This document shows positions 47,818 to 55,257 of a stretch of DNA of 64,000 nt, piece after piece. Source of the DNA: Akkermansiaceae bacterium (GTDB lineage: Bacteria; Verrucomicrobiota; Verrucomicrobiia; Verrucomicrobiales; Akkermansiaceae); NCBI GenBank assembly GCA_024233135.1, contig JACKPZ010000011.1, positions 62,001 to 126,000 on the forward strand, given 5' to 3'. A program made the position numbers and the translations under genes. Within the stretch, counting starts at the first letter, position 1, and each line of letters opens with the position of its first letter. Below the pieces are notes generated by a model. That model did not search any database and was not told the origin of the DNA. It worked only from the letters and a program-made list of their open reading frames with translations.

Positions 47818-48008
47818 CGGGCGCCGGGCAACTCTGCATTTCCTACATCACCCGTATCGCCTCCCGCACCGCGACCGGTAGGCTGACGCCGCCGTTGCCG
47901 CCGAGGCGGTGGTCGATTTCCTCAAGGCGGTGGATCAGGTCGCGGACGTCCTTGCGGTTGGCGGGGCCGCCGGCGGCGTCGCAGAAGTGGGTGCGGCAGC
48001 CGAAGGGG
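47818..48008. repeat. Direct repeat right of HigBA (ykgJ 3' end)
   Basis: This partner of the repeat at 46859-47054 comprises the last 55 codons of the intact ykgJ-like gene plus about 25 bp beyond its stop. Confidence 0.88.
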
Positions 48009-48283
48009 CGGCCGTCGTAGATGCGGCAGCGGCCGCTGTCCGGGTGGAGGAAGGGGCAGGAGCCGTCGGTGGGGAGGGGGACATCCTTGCGGCCCGCGGC
48101 TTTCCACGCGCGGGCGGCGACGAGCGCCTCGCCCCTGGTGAGATAGGGCGTGTGGCCGACGAGACGGAAGCGGCAGCAATCGGCGACTCCGGTGCAGGCG
48201 CGGTCGATCGGGCGCGACGCCCATTCCTGATAGATCGCACGGACCTCGCGGACGGCGTCGTCGGTGGCGGGGTTGCATTTCAT
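47843..48283 (-). CDS. YkgJ family cysteine cluster protein
   Basis: 146 residues with the Zn/Fe-chelating cysteine cluster of the YkgJ (CxxCxxxxCC) family: CTGVADCCRFR, CPFLHPDSGRCRIYDGRPFG and CRTHFC. These proteins bind metal through the cysteines, and their role is not established. The start is an ATG at 48283. The last third is duplicated on the far side of the HigBA module, and this copy is the intact one. Confidence 0.88.
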   Translation of the reverse strand: MKCNPATDDAVREVRAIYQEWASRPIDRACTGVADCCRFRLVGHTPYLTRGEALVAARAWKAAGRKDVPLPTDGSCPFLHPDSGRCRIYDGRPFGCRTHFCDAAGGPANRKDVRDLIHRLEEIDHRLGGNGGVSLPVAVREAIRVM

Positions 48284-48300
48284 TCAATCTTCCGCAGTGC

Positions 48301-48377
48301 GAACCACGAAACACACGAGATGACACGAAAGGTCAATCGATCGAACGCACCCGTCCGGGATTTCGTGTCCCTTCGTG
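48301..48377. repeat. CCACGAAA-type inverted repeat, copy 3, interrupted by IS110
   Basis: The left arm GAACCACGAAACACACGAGA... (48301-48330) is intact. Its right arm begins as TTTCGTGTCCCTTCGTG (48361-48377), is cut by the IS110 element and resumes beyond it as TTTCGTGGTTTC (49979-49990). The insertion therefore split the arm between its two TTCGTG motifs. Confidence 0.8.
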
Positions 48378-48379
48378 AT

Positions 48380-48664
48380 GGCATGAAGTCATTCAGCAAC
48401 CGGCGCTGGGCGGACCGCAAGGTTTGGTTCAACGTCCCTCGCGGAACCCGTGAGTGCTGCAACACGCACGGGTGGCTGAAGGTCCAAATGGTTCGAGAAA
48501 TGCACTGAGCTCACTGCTCCATTTCGTGATTGAACCTTGGCGGAAAGCACCATCGTGGGGCGCAAGACCCCGAATGCCTGACTGCAACCTTCCGTCCGTG
48601 ACCTGACAGAACGGCCGCCCGCGCCGGTTGCCTCCACCCTTAACCGGGCCATCGGAGAACGACC
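48380..48664 (+). ncRNA. Putative bridge RNA region of IS110 copy 2
   Basis: Nearly identical to 41178-41461; the only clear difference is one extra C in a CCC run near the transposase start. TTTCGTGAT lies at 48522-48530 and ATGCCTGA at 48574-48581. They match the left flank TTCGTGAT (48372-48379) and the right end plus core, respectively. Confidence 0.6.
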
Positions 48665-49949
48665 ATGAAAAGACAACCAAAGAACCAAAGACATAGAACG
48701 TCGAAGACCTCCCGAAGAAGGCCGGCCGGAGGGCCGAGATCTATTCCGCCCTCCGCCGCCTTCCAAAGGAAGGATCATCGGCTGGACTGCCATCCGGACA
48801 CCTTCACCGCGGCGGTCTTCAAGGGACCACCCGCACGATGCCGTCAAGCTCCAGACCCGCCCGGACATGAGTCTCGCGAATTCCTCGCCTGGGCCGCCAG
48901 GGGAGTTCACCCGCGACGACCTGTTCCTCATGGAAGCCGGTTCCAACAGCTTCGAGATCCACCGCCGCCTTCTCGCGCTGGGCCTGCGCGCCGTGGTCAT
49001 GGAAAGCTGTCATGTCGGCAAGCACGCCAAAACCTACGCCGACAACGACAAGATGGCCGCCGCCCCGCATCGCCTTGGTTTACCTCCAGGGAAAGGCTCC
49101 CTGCGTCTGGGTGCCCGACGCCTCACCCGCGAACGCCGCAAGCTGCTCCACGCCCTACACCAAGGCCGTCGAGGACCGCACCGCCGCCACCAACTCCCTC
49201 AAAGGCTACCTCAACCAGTTCACCATCCGCACCGGCCGCCGGACCCTCGAAACCCCGGCCACCGAAAAATGGGTGCTCAGCCAGCGCGACTGGACCCCGC
49301 TCCAACTCGAGAGTTGCTCGCCGGCTACTATCGGAACCTCCGTTTCCAGAGCGAGCGCCGCAAGGTGCTGCAACGCCTCATCGGCCGGCAGATCTGCGCC
49401 GAGCCGCTCATGCTGCGCTGCATGAAACTGCTGGGCATCAGCCAGATCAACGCGTTCGCCCTGCTCGCCATCATCGGCGACGTGCGGCGCTTCGAACGGC
49501 CAGAAAAGCTCGTCGCCTACATCGGCCTCAATCCCGGCCAGCGCGAAGAGCGGCAGCCGCGGCAAGCACGTCAAACTCGGCATCGGCAAGCGCGGCCGCG
49601 GCGACGCGCCACCTCCTTGTGCAGGGGAGCGCACGCGGTCCTGCGGACGGGCAAGGCCACCCCCCTTGGGGCAATGGGGCTGGAAGATCTTCGCGCGGCG
49701 CGCGCAACCGCAACGTCGCCGTGACCGCCGTCGCACGCAAGCTTGTCGTCCAGGTCTGGCACCTGCTCACCGGCAACCCGCCCGCAGCCTTGGGAAGCTG
49801 ACAAGAGCTTCGCCACCAAGCTCAAGAAGCTCACCATCATGCTCGGCAAAAGCCTCCGGGCCGATCTCGGCTTGCCATCCAAGGTCGATGCCTGCGTTGA
49901 GCACCTTGAATCCCAAATCCTTGCGAAAACAATTTTCAGCACCGCCTGA
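48665..49949 (+). pseudogene. IS110-family transposase, frameshifted, copy 2
   Basis: The gene starts at the ATG 48665 and ends at 49949, broken into several frames. The pieces are the same as in copy 1 (DDLFLMEAGSNSFEIHRR, VVMESCHVGKHAK, KLLGISQINAFALLAIIGDV). The VVMESCHVGKHAKTYAD region reads correctly here where copy 1 has an indel, and the reverse is true elsewhere. A consensus of the two copies would restore most of the frame, supporting sequencing error. Confidence 0.85.
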
Positions 49950-50007
49950 ACTAAAGCTTGAATGACTACATGCCTGGATTTCGTGGTTTCCGGATTCCCC
50001 GTTTCTC

Positions 50008-50542
50008 TCACTTCCCGAGCGCCTTCTCGATGGCCGCGACGACCTCCTTGCTGTCGGGTTTCTGGCGCGGCTCGAAGCGGATGATCGCCTGGCCGTCCTT
50101 GCCGATGAGGAATTTGCCGAAGTTCCACTTCACCTCGCCGGGAAACGCGCCGTCCTTGCCGGTGAGCGCTGTGTAGAGCGGGTGCTGGTCGTCGCCCTTG
50201 ACGTGGATTTTCTCCATCAGCGGGAAGGTGACGTCGAATTTCGTTTTGCAGAAGGTCTGGATCTCCTCGGCACTGCCGGGTTCCTGATTAGCGAAGTCGT
50301 TGCAGGGGAAACCGATGACGGTGAAACCTTGTTCGCCGTATTTTTTCTGCAGCGCCTCGAGCGCCTCGTATTGGGGAGTGAGCCCGCATTTCGACGCGGT
50401 GTTGACGATGAGGACCACCTTGCCCTTGTAGTCGGCGAGTGAGGTTTTTCTTGCCGTCGATGGTCTGGAACGGGATGGACGTCAGGTCGGCGGCGTGGAC
50501 CGGCAACGAGGCCGAGGCGAAGAGCAGGCTGAGGAGTTTCAC
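50008..50542 (-). pseudogene. Secreted glutathione peroxidase-like protein, frameshifted
   Basis: A GTG at 50542 begins a signal peptide (KLLSLLFASASLPVHA). After FQTIDGKK the frame is lost at a T5 run (50445-50449, A5 on the coding strand). With one base fewer it continues TSLADYKGK to VVLIVNTASKCGLTPQYE. The peroxidatic Cys is in ASKCG, and the further motifs FPCNDFANQEPG and VKWNFGKFLIGKDG complete a normal GPx of about 177 residues. It reduces peroxides with thioredoxin or glutathione, here probably in the periplasm. A homopolymer error is likely. Confidence 0.88.
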
Positions 50543-50615
50543 GATCGCGAAACTAGCCGCGGCTGCGGCCGAAGCAACCAGGAATTCGGGTGGACGGAAA
50601 GCGGTGGCGAGAGTT

Positions 50616-50725
50616 CAAGGAGGGCGATGCATGATCGCCCATGCCCTGAGCTGGCAATGGAAGGAGCGAAAGCACGATCCATTGACCACGCATGGGCATC
50701 GGCGGACGCGTTCCGCCGCTCCTTG
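50616..50725. repeat. 110-bp MITE-like repeat, copy 1
   Basis: This element begins CAAGGAG and ends CTCCTTG, with an internal palindrome GGGCGATGCATGATCGCCC (50622-50640). A copy in the opposite orientation lies at 60074-60182, sharing ends, palindrome, a central CCATTG and a CATCGGCGGAC block. No coding capacity. It fills the gap between the peroxidase and dehydrogenase genes. Confidence 0.75.
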
Positions 50726-50821
50726 ACGGTCACGACTTTCCGATGCCCCCCCCGGGAATCCGCCGAAAACCCGGCGTTTCCTCGAAAAGCCGACAAGACT
50801 CGATCCGCTAGCATCCGGCAC

Positions 50822-52068
50822 ATGGAAACGAAACGCGTGTGCATCGTCGGCGGCGGGGTGATCGGGCTGTGCTCGGCATACTACGCGCTGAAGCGCGGCT
50901 GCCAGGTGACGGTGTTGCAGCGCGAGGACGAAGGCGGCAACAACTGCTCGATGGGCAACGCGGGCATGGTTGTGCCCAGCCATTTCATTCCTCTCGCCGC
51001 GCCGGGCATGATCGCCAAGGGCTTGCGCTGGATGATGAATCCGGAAAGCCCGTTCTTCGTCCGCCCGCGCATCGACCCGGCGCTCGCCCGCTGGGGGTGG
51101 ATCTTCCACCGTCACTCGACGCACAAGCACGTCGCGAACTCGCGCGAGCTGCTGCGCGACCTGAGCCTCGAAAGCCGGCGCTTGTTCGGCGAGCTGGAGG
51201 CGGAGGAGTCCTTCGGCCTCGCGCAGCGCGGGCTGCTGATGCTGTGCAACACGCGGAAGGGTCTCGATGAGGAGGCGGAAACGGCGCACGCCGCCCATGA
51301 GATCGGCCTGCAAGCCGAGGTGCTCGACGCGAAACAAAGCGCCGCGCTCGATCCGGACATCACCATGGACATCACGGGCTCCGTGTATTTCCGCAGGACT
51401 GCCATCTGGATCCATCGCGGTTCATGGAGTCGATGAAGCGCCGGGTGAAGGACCTCGGCGCGACGATCGAGACCGGAGTATCCATCGACCGCATCGACAC
51501 GCGCGGCGGCAAGGTGGTTTCCGTTTCCGGCGGCGGCAGGACATTCGAGGCGGATGAATTCGTCATCGCCTGCGGGTCGTGGACGGCCAAGCTGTTGAAG
51601 ACCGCGGGCGTGAACCTCCCGTTGCAGGCCGGCAAGGGCTACTCGCTCACCCTGCCGAATCCGCCCGAGCTGCCGCAACTCTGCTCGATCTTCGTCGAGG
51701 CCAAGGTCGCCATCACGCCGATGGGCGCCAAGCTCCGCTTCGGTGGCACGATGGAGGTCGGCGGGCTCGACCTCTCGGTCCACCAACGCCGCGTGCACGG
51801 CATCGTGAAGTCGGTGAACTCGTATTTCCCGAAGTTCACCGAGCGCGACTTCGATGGCGTCGAGCCTTGGGCCGGCCTGCGTCCCGTGTCACCGGACGGC
51901 ATTCCCTACGTCGGAAAACTCAAAGCCCTGCCGAACCTAACAGCCGCCACCGGCCACGCGATGATGGGGCTGAGCCTCGGCCCCGTCACCGGCCGCCTCG
52001 TCGCGGACCTGATCACCGGCGACGAACCGTTCCGCCCGATCGGACAGATGGCGGTGGAGAGGTTCTAA
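50822..52068 (+). pseudogene. FAD-dependent D-amino-acid (cis-4-hydroxy-D-proline) dehydrogenase, frameshifted
   Basis: The ATG at 50822 begins with the dinucleotide-binding motif VCIVGGGVIGLCSAYYALKR. The frame breaks at 51391-51392, where one C is missing (TATTTCCGCAGG). Restoring it gives VYFPQDCHLDPSRFMESMKR and continues to 52068, about 415 residues. The C-terminal part holds GLRPVSPDGIPYVG and the substrate/FAD segment TGHAMMGLSLGPVTGRLVAD. Family: DadA-like. Next to an epimerase, a DapA-family deaminase and a semialdehyde dehydrogenase, its role is most likely oxidation of cis-4-hydroxy-D-proline. It is probably a real gene with a sequencing error. Confidence 0.87.
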
Positions 52069-52103
52069 CAGGAATTCCGGAAGGAAAACCACATCCCGGA
52101 TGG

Positions 52104-52351
52104 GAAACCACGAAAAACACGAAATGACACGAAAGTTGGGATGCTTGTGCCGAAGGGCCAGGACTGCCTCATAGTGAGCATTCTGGTTGTGGAATGACTT
52201 CGAAATCAGGCGGAGGAAAGACGGGACCCGTGGTTCGCAGGCTGTTGTCAAAGCGAGGTAGCCCTGCCGAAGGGCCTCATCATCCGCAAGATGAGTTGTC
52301 GTGAAATCCCACCGCGATGGATTTCGTGAAATTTCGTGTCTTTCGTGGTTC
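52104..52351. repeat. CCACGAAA-type inverted repeat, copy 4 (uninterrupted)
   Basis: The left arm GAAACCACGAAAAACACGAA... (52104-52134) pairs with the right arm TTTCGTGAAATTTCGTGTCT... (52322-52351). It encloses about 190 bp that themselves contain a short direct repeat (GCCGAAGGGCC). It occupies the 295-bp gap between the convergent dehydrogenase and regulator genes. Confidence 0.8.
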
Positions 52352-52363
52352 GAATCCCCGTTT

Positions 52364-53116
52364 TCAGGACCCCGCGGCGAAGCGCTTCCGATACTCCAGC
52401 GGACTGATGCCGACGGCCTGCTTGAACTGGCGGGAGAATGCCGATTGGTCGGAGTATCCGCAGCCGAGCGCGATCTGGGCGATGGCTTCCTTGGACTTGG
52501 CGAGCTGCTTGCAGGCGGCGTCGATGCGCACCTTGACGAGGTATTGCCCTGCGGTGAGGTGGAACAGGGAGCGGATCCGCTGGTCGAACTGATAGACGGA
52601 GAGCCCGGCCATTTCCGCGAGCTGTGGCAGGCGCAGCGGCTCGTCGTAGTGGCGGTGGATGTGCTCGACGGCGGACGAGAGCGCGCTGAATTCGGCGCGT
52701 TGCTCTCCCGGCGCGTGGAGGTCGCGGGAAATGCCGCAGATGCCGGCGACGCCGCCGTTTTTCCCGGCGATGGGCTCCTTGTAGGTGAGGCACCATCCGG
52801 ACGCTCCGCCCGGATAGAGGTGAAGCTCGAGCCGGTCGCGGATGGCGGTGCCGGTCTTGAGGATCTCGACGTCCTGGCGGGCGAATTCGCCCGAAAGCGG
52901 CGGCGGAAAGACCTGCTCGACCGTGCGGCCGATCAGCTCGTCGCGCCCGTTCCGCCCGCAGCGGGCGACGAGCGTGTCGTTCACCGCCACGTAGCGGCCA
53001 AGCGCGTCCTTGATGAAAAACACGATGTCCGGAACGCCGTCGAAAAGCCGGTCGACGGGCAGGATGCTGCCGGCGGATTCGAAAAACTCGCGGCGGATCT
53101 CGGCGGGTGATTTCAT
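52364..53116 (-). CDS. PAS-AraC family transcriptional regulator
   Basis: 250 residues. Residues about 20-140 form a PAS domain (DIVFFIKDALGRYVAVNDTL and the PAC-like AGICGISRDLH). Residues about 148-248 form an AraC/XylS DNA-binding domain with two helix-turn-helices (LPQLAEMAGLSVYQFDQRIR; IAQIALGCGYSDQSAFSRQF). It is transcribed away from the epimerase gene with about 90 bp between, the standard position for the regulator of a catabolic operon. The PAS domain may sense hydroxyproline or an intermediate; the ligand is inferred only. Confidence 0.9.
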   Translation of the reverse strand: MKSPAEIRREFFESAGSILPVDRLFDGVPDIVFFIKDALGRYVAVNDTLVARCGRNGRDELIGRTVEQVFPPPLSGEFARQDVEILKTGTAIRDRLELHLYPGGASGWCLTYKEPIAGKNGGVAGICGISRDLHAPGEQRAEFSALSSAVEHIHRHYDEPLRLPQLAEMAGLSVYQFDQRIRSLFHLTAGQYLVKVRIDAACKQLAKSKEAIAQIALGCGYSDQSAFSRQFKQAVGISPLEYRKRFAAGS

Positions 53117-53205
53117 GAATGGGGAGCGCGACGTTTCTTATGCGATTTCGGGAGTCCCCGCTGGCTGTTTCGCCTAGACCCGGGTGCGAAACTGATCGCC
53201 TCCCC

Positions 53206-54155
53206 ATGAGCGCCCGCACTCTCCGCATCATCGACTCGCACACCGAAGGCGAGCCCACCTGGATCGTTATTTCCGGCGGGCCCGATCTCGGTGCCGGACC
53301 GCTTGCGGCGCGCGCGCGCATCCTGCGGGAAAGCCACGACTGGCTGCGCAGCGCGGTGTGCAACGAACCGCGCGGGCACGAGGCGATGGTCGGCGGCCTG
53401 CTGGTCGAGCCGCACGAGCCGGACTGCGTCTGCGGCATCATTTTCTTCAACAACGTCTCGACCCTGAACATGTGCATCCACGGCACCATCGGGCTCGTCG
53501 TCACGCTCGCCCACATGGGCCGCATCGGCCCCGGACGCACCGGATCGACACGCCGGTGGGCGTCGTGAGCGCCATGTTGCGCGAGGACGGCTCGGTGGAG
53601 GTGGCCAACGTGCCGAGCTGGCGGCTGGCCGCCGGCGTCGCTGTGGACGTCCGGGATACGGCAGCGTCACCGGCGACATCGCTTGGGGCGGCAACTGGTT
53701 TTCCTGATCGAAAACCAAGGGGCCCGCCGTCGAGTTCGGAAACCTCGAGGCGCTGACAAGTTTCACACGGGCCGTGCGCCAGGCGCTCGCCGCGCAGGGC
53801 ATCACCGGCGAGGGCGGCATGGAGATCGACCACATCGAGTCGTTCGGGCCCCGTCGATCCCGCCGTGGCCGACAGCCGCAACTTCGTGCTCTGCCCGGGC
53901 AAGGCGTACGACCGCTCGCCCTGCGGCACCGGCACCAGCGCCAAGCTCGCCTGCCTGCACGCCGCGGGCAAACTCAAGCCCGGCGAGGTCTGGCGCCAGG
54001 CGTCCATCCTCGATACCGTTTTCACCGGCACGGTCGAGGAACTCGACGGCGGCAAGGTGCTGCCCCGCGTTTCCGGCCGCGCCTGGGTGAATGGCGAAAG
54101 CACCTATCTGTTCCATCCCGGGGATCCGTTCGCCGACGGCATCCCGACGAAATGA
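53206..54155 (+). pseudogene. 4-hydroxyproline 2-epimerase (proline racemase family), multiply frameshifted
   Basis: The ATG at 53206 begins RTLRIIDSHTEGEPTWIVIS, typical of the family. The first catalytic Cys lies in LNMCIHGTIG; the motif is normally MCGHG, so Ile replaces Gly. The second is in [15 protein letters not shown]. At least five single-base indels (near 53535, 53652, 53700, 53720 and 53850), nearly all in G, C or T runs, break the frame. Corrected, they give about 315 residues ending [11 protein letters not shown]. Reaction: trans-4-hydroxy-L-proline to cis-4-hydroxy-D-proline. Two Cys rather than Cys/Thr indicates an epimerase, not a dehydratase. Confidence 0.88.
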
Positions 54156-54180
54156 CCACAATTCCAAGACATCTTTTTTG

Positions 54181-54276
54181 AACCACTGAGACACAGAGGA
54201 CCACTGGGAACACTGAGGAAACGATGGTTTGCAATCTTTTCAGTGACCTCTGGGGTTCTCAGCGCCTCAGTGGCTC
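54181..54276. repeat. CCACTGAG-type inverted repeat
   Basis: The left arm AACCACTGAGACACAGAGGA (54181-54200 and on to about 54219) pairs with the right arm around 54241-54276 (CTCTGGGGTTCTCAGCGCCTC followed by AGTGGCTC, imperfect). It lies in the 163-bp gap between the epimerase and deaminase genes. It is a second, unrelated intergenic repeat family in this window. Confidence 0.65.
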
Positions 54277-54318
54277 CCAAACTCCGATCAACGAACAACA
54301 ACCGAATCCACCATCATC

Positions 54319-55224
54319 ATGAGCATCGAATGGAAGGGCGTGATGCCCGCGACACTGACGCAGTTCAACGAAGACCTGAGCATCGACCACGGCCTGATGG
54401 CCGAGCACGGCAAGTGGCTCGTCGAAAACGGCTGCTCCGCCATCATCCCGCACGGCTCGCTCGGCGAGGGCGCGACGCTTTCCTTCGACGAGAAGGTGGC
54501 GCTGCAGAAAACCTACGTCGACGCGCTGCCCGGCACGCCGATCATCCCCGGCATCGCCGCACTTTCCACCAAGGAGGCCGTCGACCTCGCCAAGGCCGCC
54601 AAGGACAACGGCTGCCGCGGCCTGATGGTCCTGCCGCCCTATCTCTACGCATCCGACTGGCGGGAAATGAAGGCGCACATGAGCGCCGTCATCGGTGCCA
54701 CCGACCTGCCGTGCATCATCTACAACAACCCGGTGGCGTACAAGACCGACTTCACCCCGCTGCAGATGAAGGAGCTTGCCGACGAGCTTCCGAACGCCGC
54801 CGCGGTCAAGGAATCGTCCACCGACGCGCGCCGCATCGCCGGCATCCGCGAGGTGTGCGGCGACCGTCTCGCGCTGGGCGTCGGCGTCGATGACTGCGCG
54901 CTCGAAGGGTTCGCGATGGGCGCGAAATTCTGGATCACCGGCGTGGGCGGTGCGTTTCCCCGCCACAACGTGAAGCTTCTCGAGCTGGCGCTCGCCAACA
55001 AGATCGAGGAGGCGATGCCGATCTACACCTGGATGCTGCCGATGCTGCGCATGGACACCGTCGTGAAGTTCGTGCAGCTCATCAAGCTCCAGCAGAACCT
55101 CGCCAGCGGCGGGAAATTCGGCAACAACCGCGTGCGGGCCCCGCGCCTCGAACTCGTCGGCGCCGAACTCGCCGAAGCGACCGCCATCATCGAGAAGGCG
55201 ATTGCCACCGCTCCCGAGGTGTGA
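54319..55224 (+). CDS. DapA-family lyase, probable pyrroline-4-hydroxy-2-carboxylate deaminase
   Basis: 301 residues of the dihydrodipicolinate synthase/N-acetylneuraminate lyase superfamily. GSLGEGATLSFDEK replaces the GTTGE-type motif, the Tyr is in IIYNNPVAYKTD and the Schiff-base Lys is in AAVKESSTDARR. By context, downstream of a hydroxyproline epimerase and upstream of a semialdehyde dehydrogenase, it most likely deaminates 1-pyrroline-4-hydroxy-2-carboxylate to 2-oxoglutarate semialdehyde. Superfamily assignment is firm and substrate is inferred. The next gene starts 33 bp downstream. Confidence 0.88.
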   Translation: MSIEWKGVMPATLTQFNEDLSIDHGLMAEHGKWLVENGCSAIIPHGSLGEGATLSFDEKVALQKTYVDALPGTPIIPGIAALSTKEAVDLAKAAKDNGCRGLMVLPPYLYASDWREMKAHMSAVIGATDLPCIIYNNPVAYKTDFTPLQMKELADELPNAAAVKESSTDARRIAGIREVCGDRLALGVGVDDCALEGFAMGAKFWITGVGGAFPRHNVKLLELALANKIEEAMPIYTWMLPMLRMDTVVKFVQLIKLQQNLASGGKFGNNRVRAPRLELVGAELAEATAIIEKAIATAPEV

Positions 55225-55257
55225 ATCCGTAGGCGACCACAAACCCCGCATTTCATC

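Larger units (their letters stand above)
48378..49974 (+). mobile_element. IS110-family insertion sequence, copy 2 (about 1597 bp)
   Basis: Same orientation and same ends as copy 1 (41176-42769), with core TG at 48376-48377 and 49975-49976. The two copies differ almost entirely by single-base insertions and deletions in short runs of one base. They bracket 5.6 kb of accessory DNA. Confidence 0.9.

Noticed and set aside
41176..49974. Composite IS110 transposon
   Set aside because: IS110 elements use site-specific recombination, and each copy has its own TTTCGTG-type flank, so two independent insertions explain the layout better.
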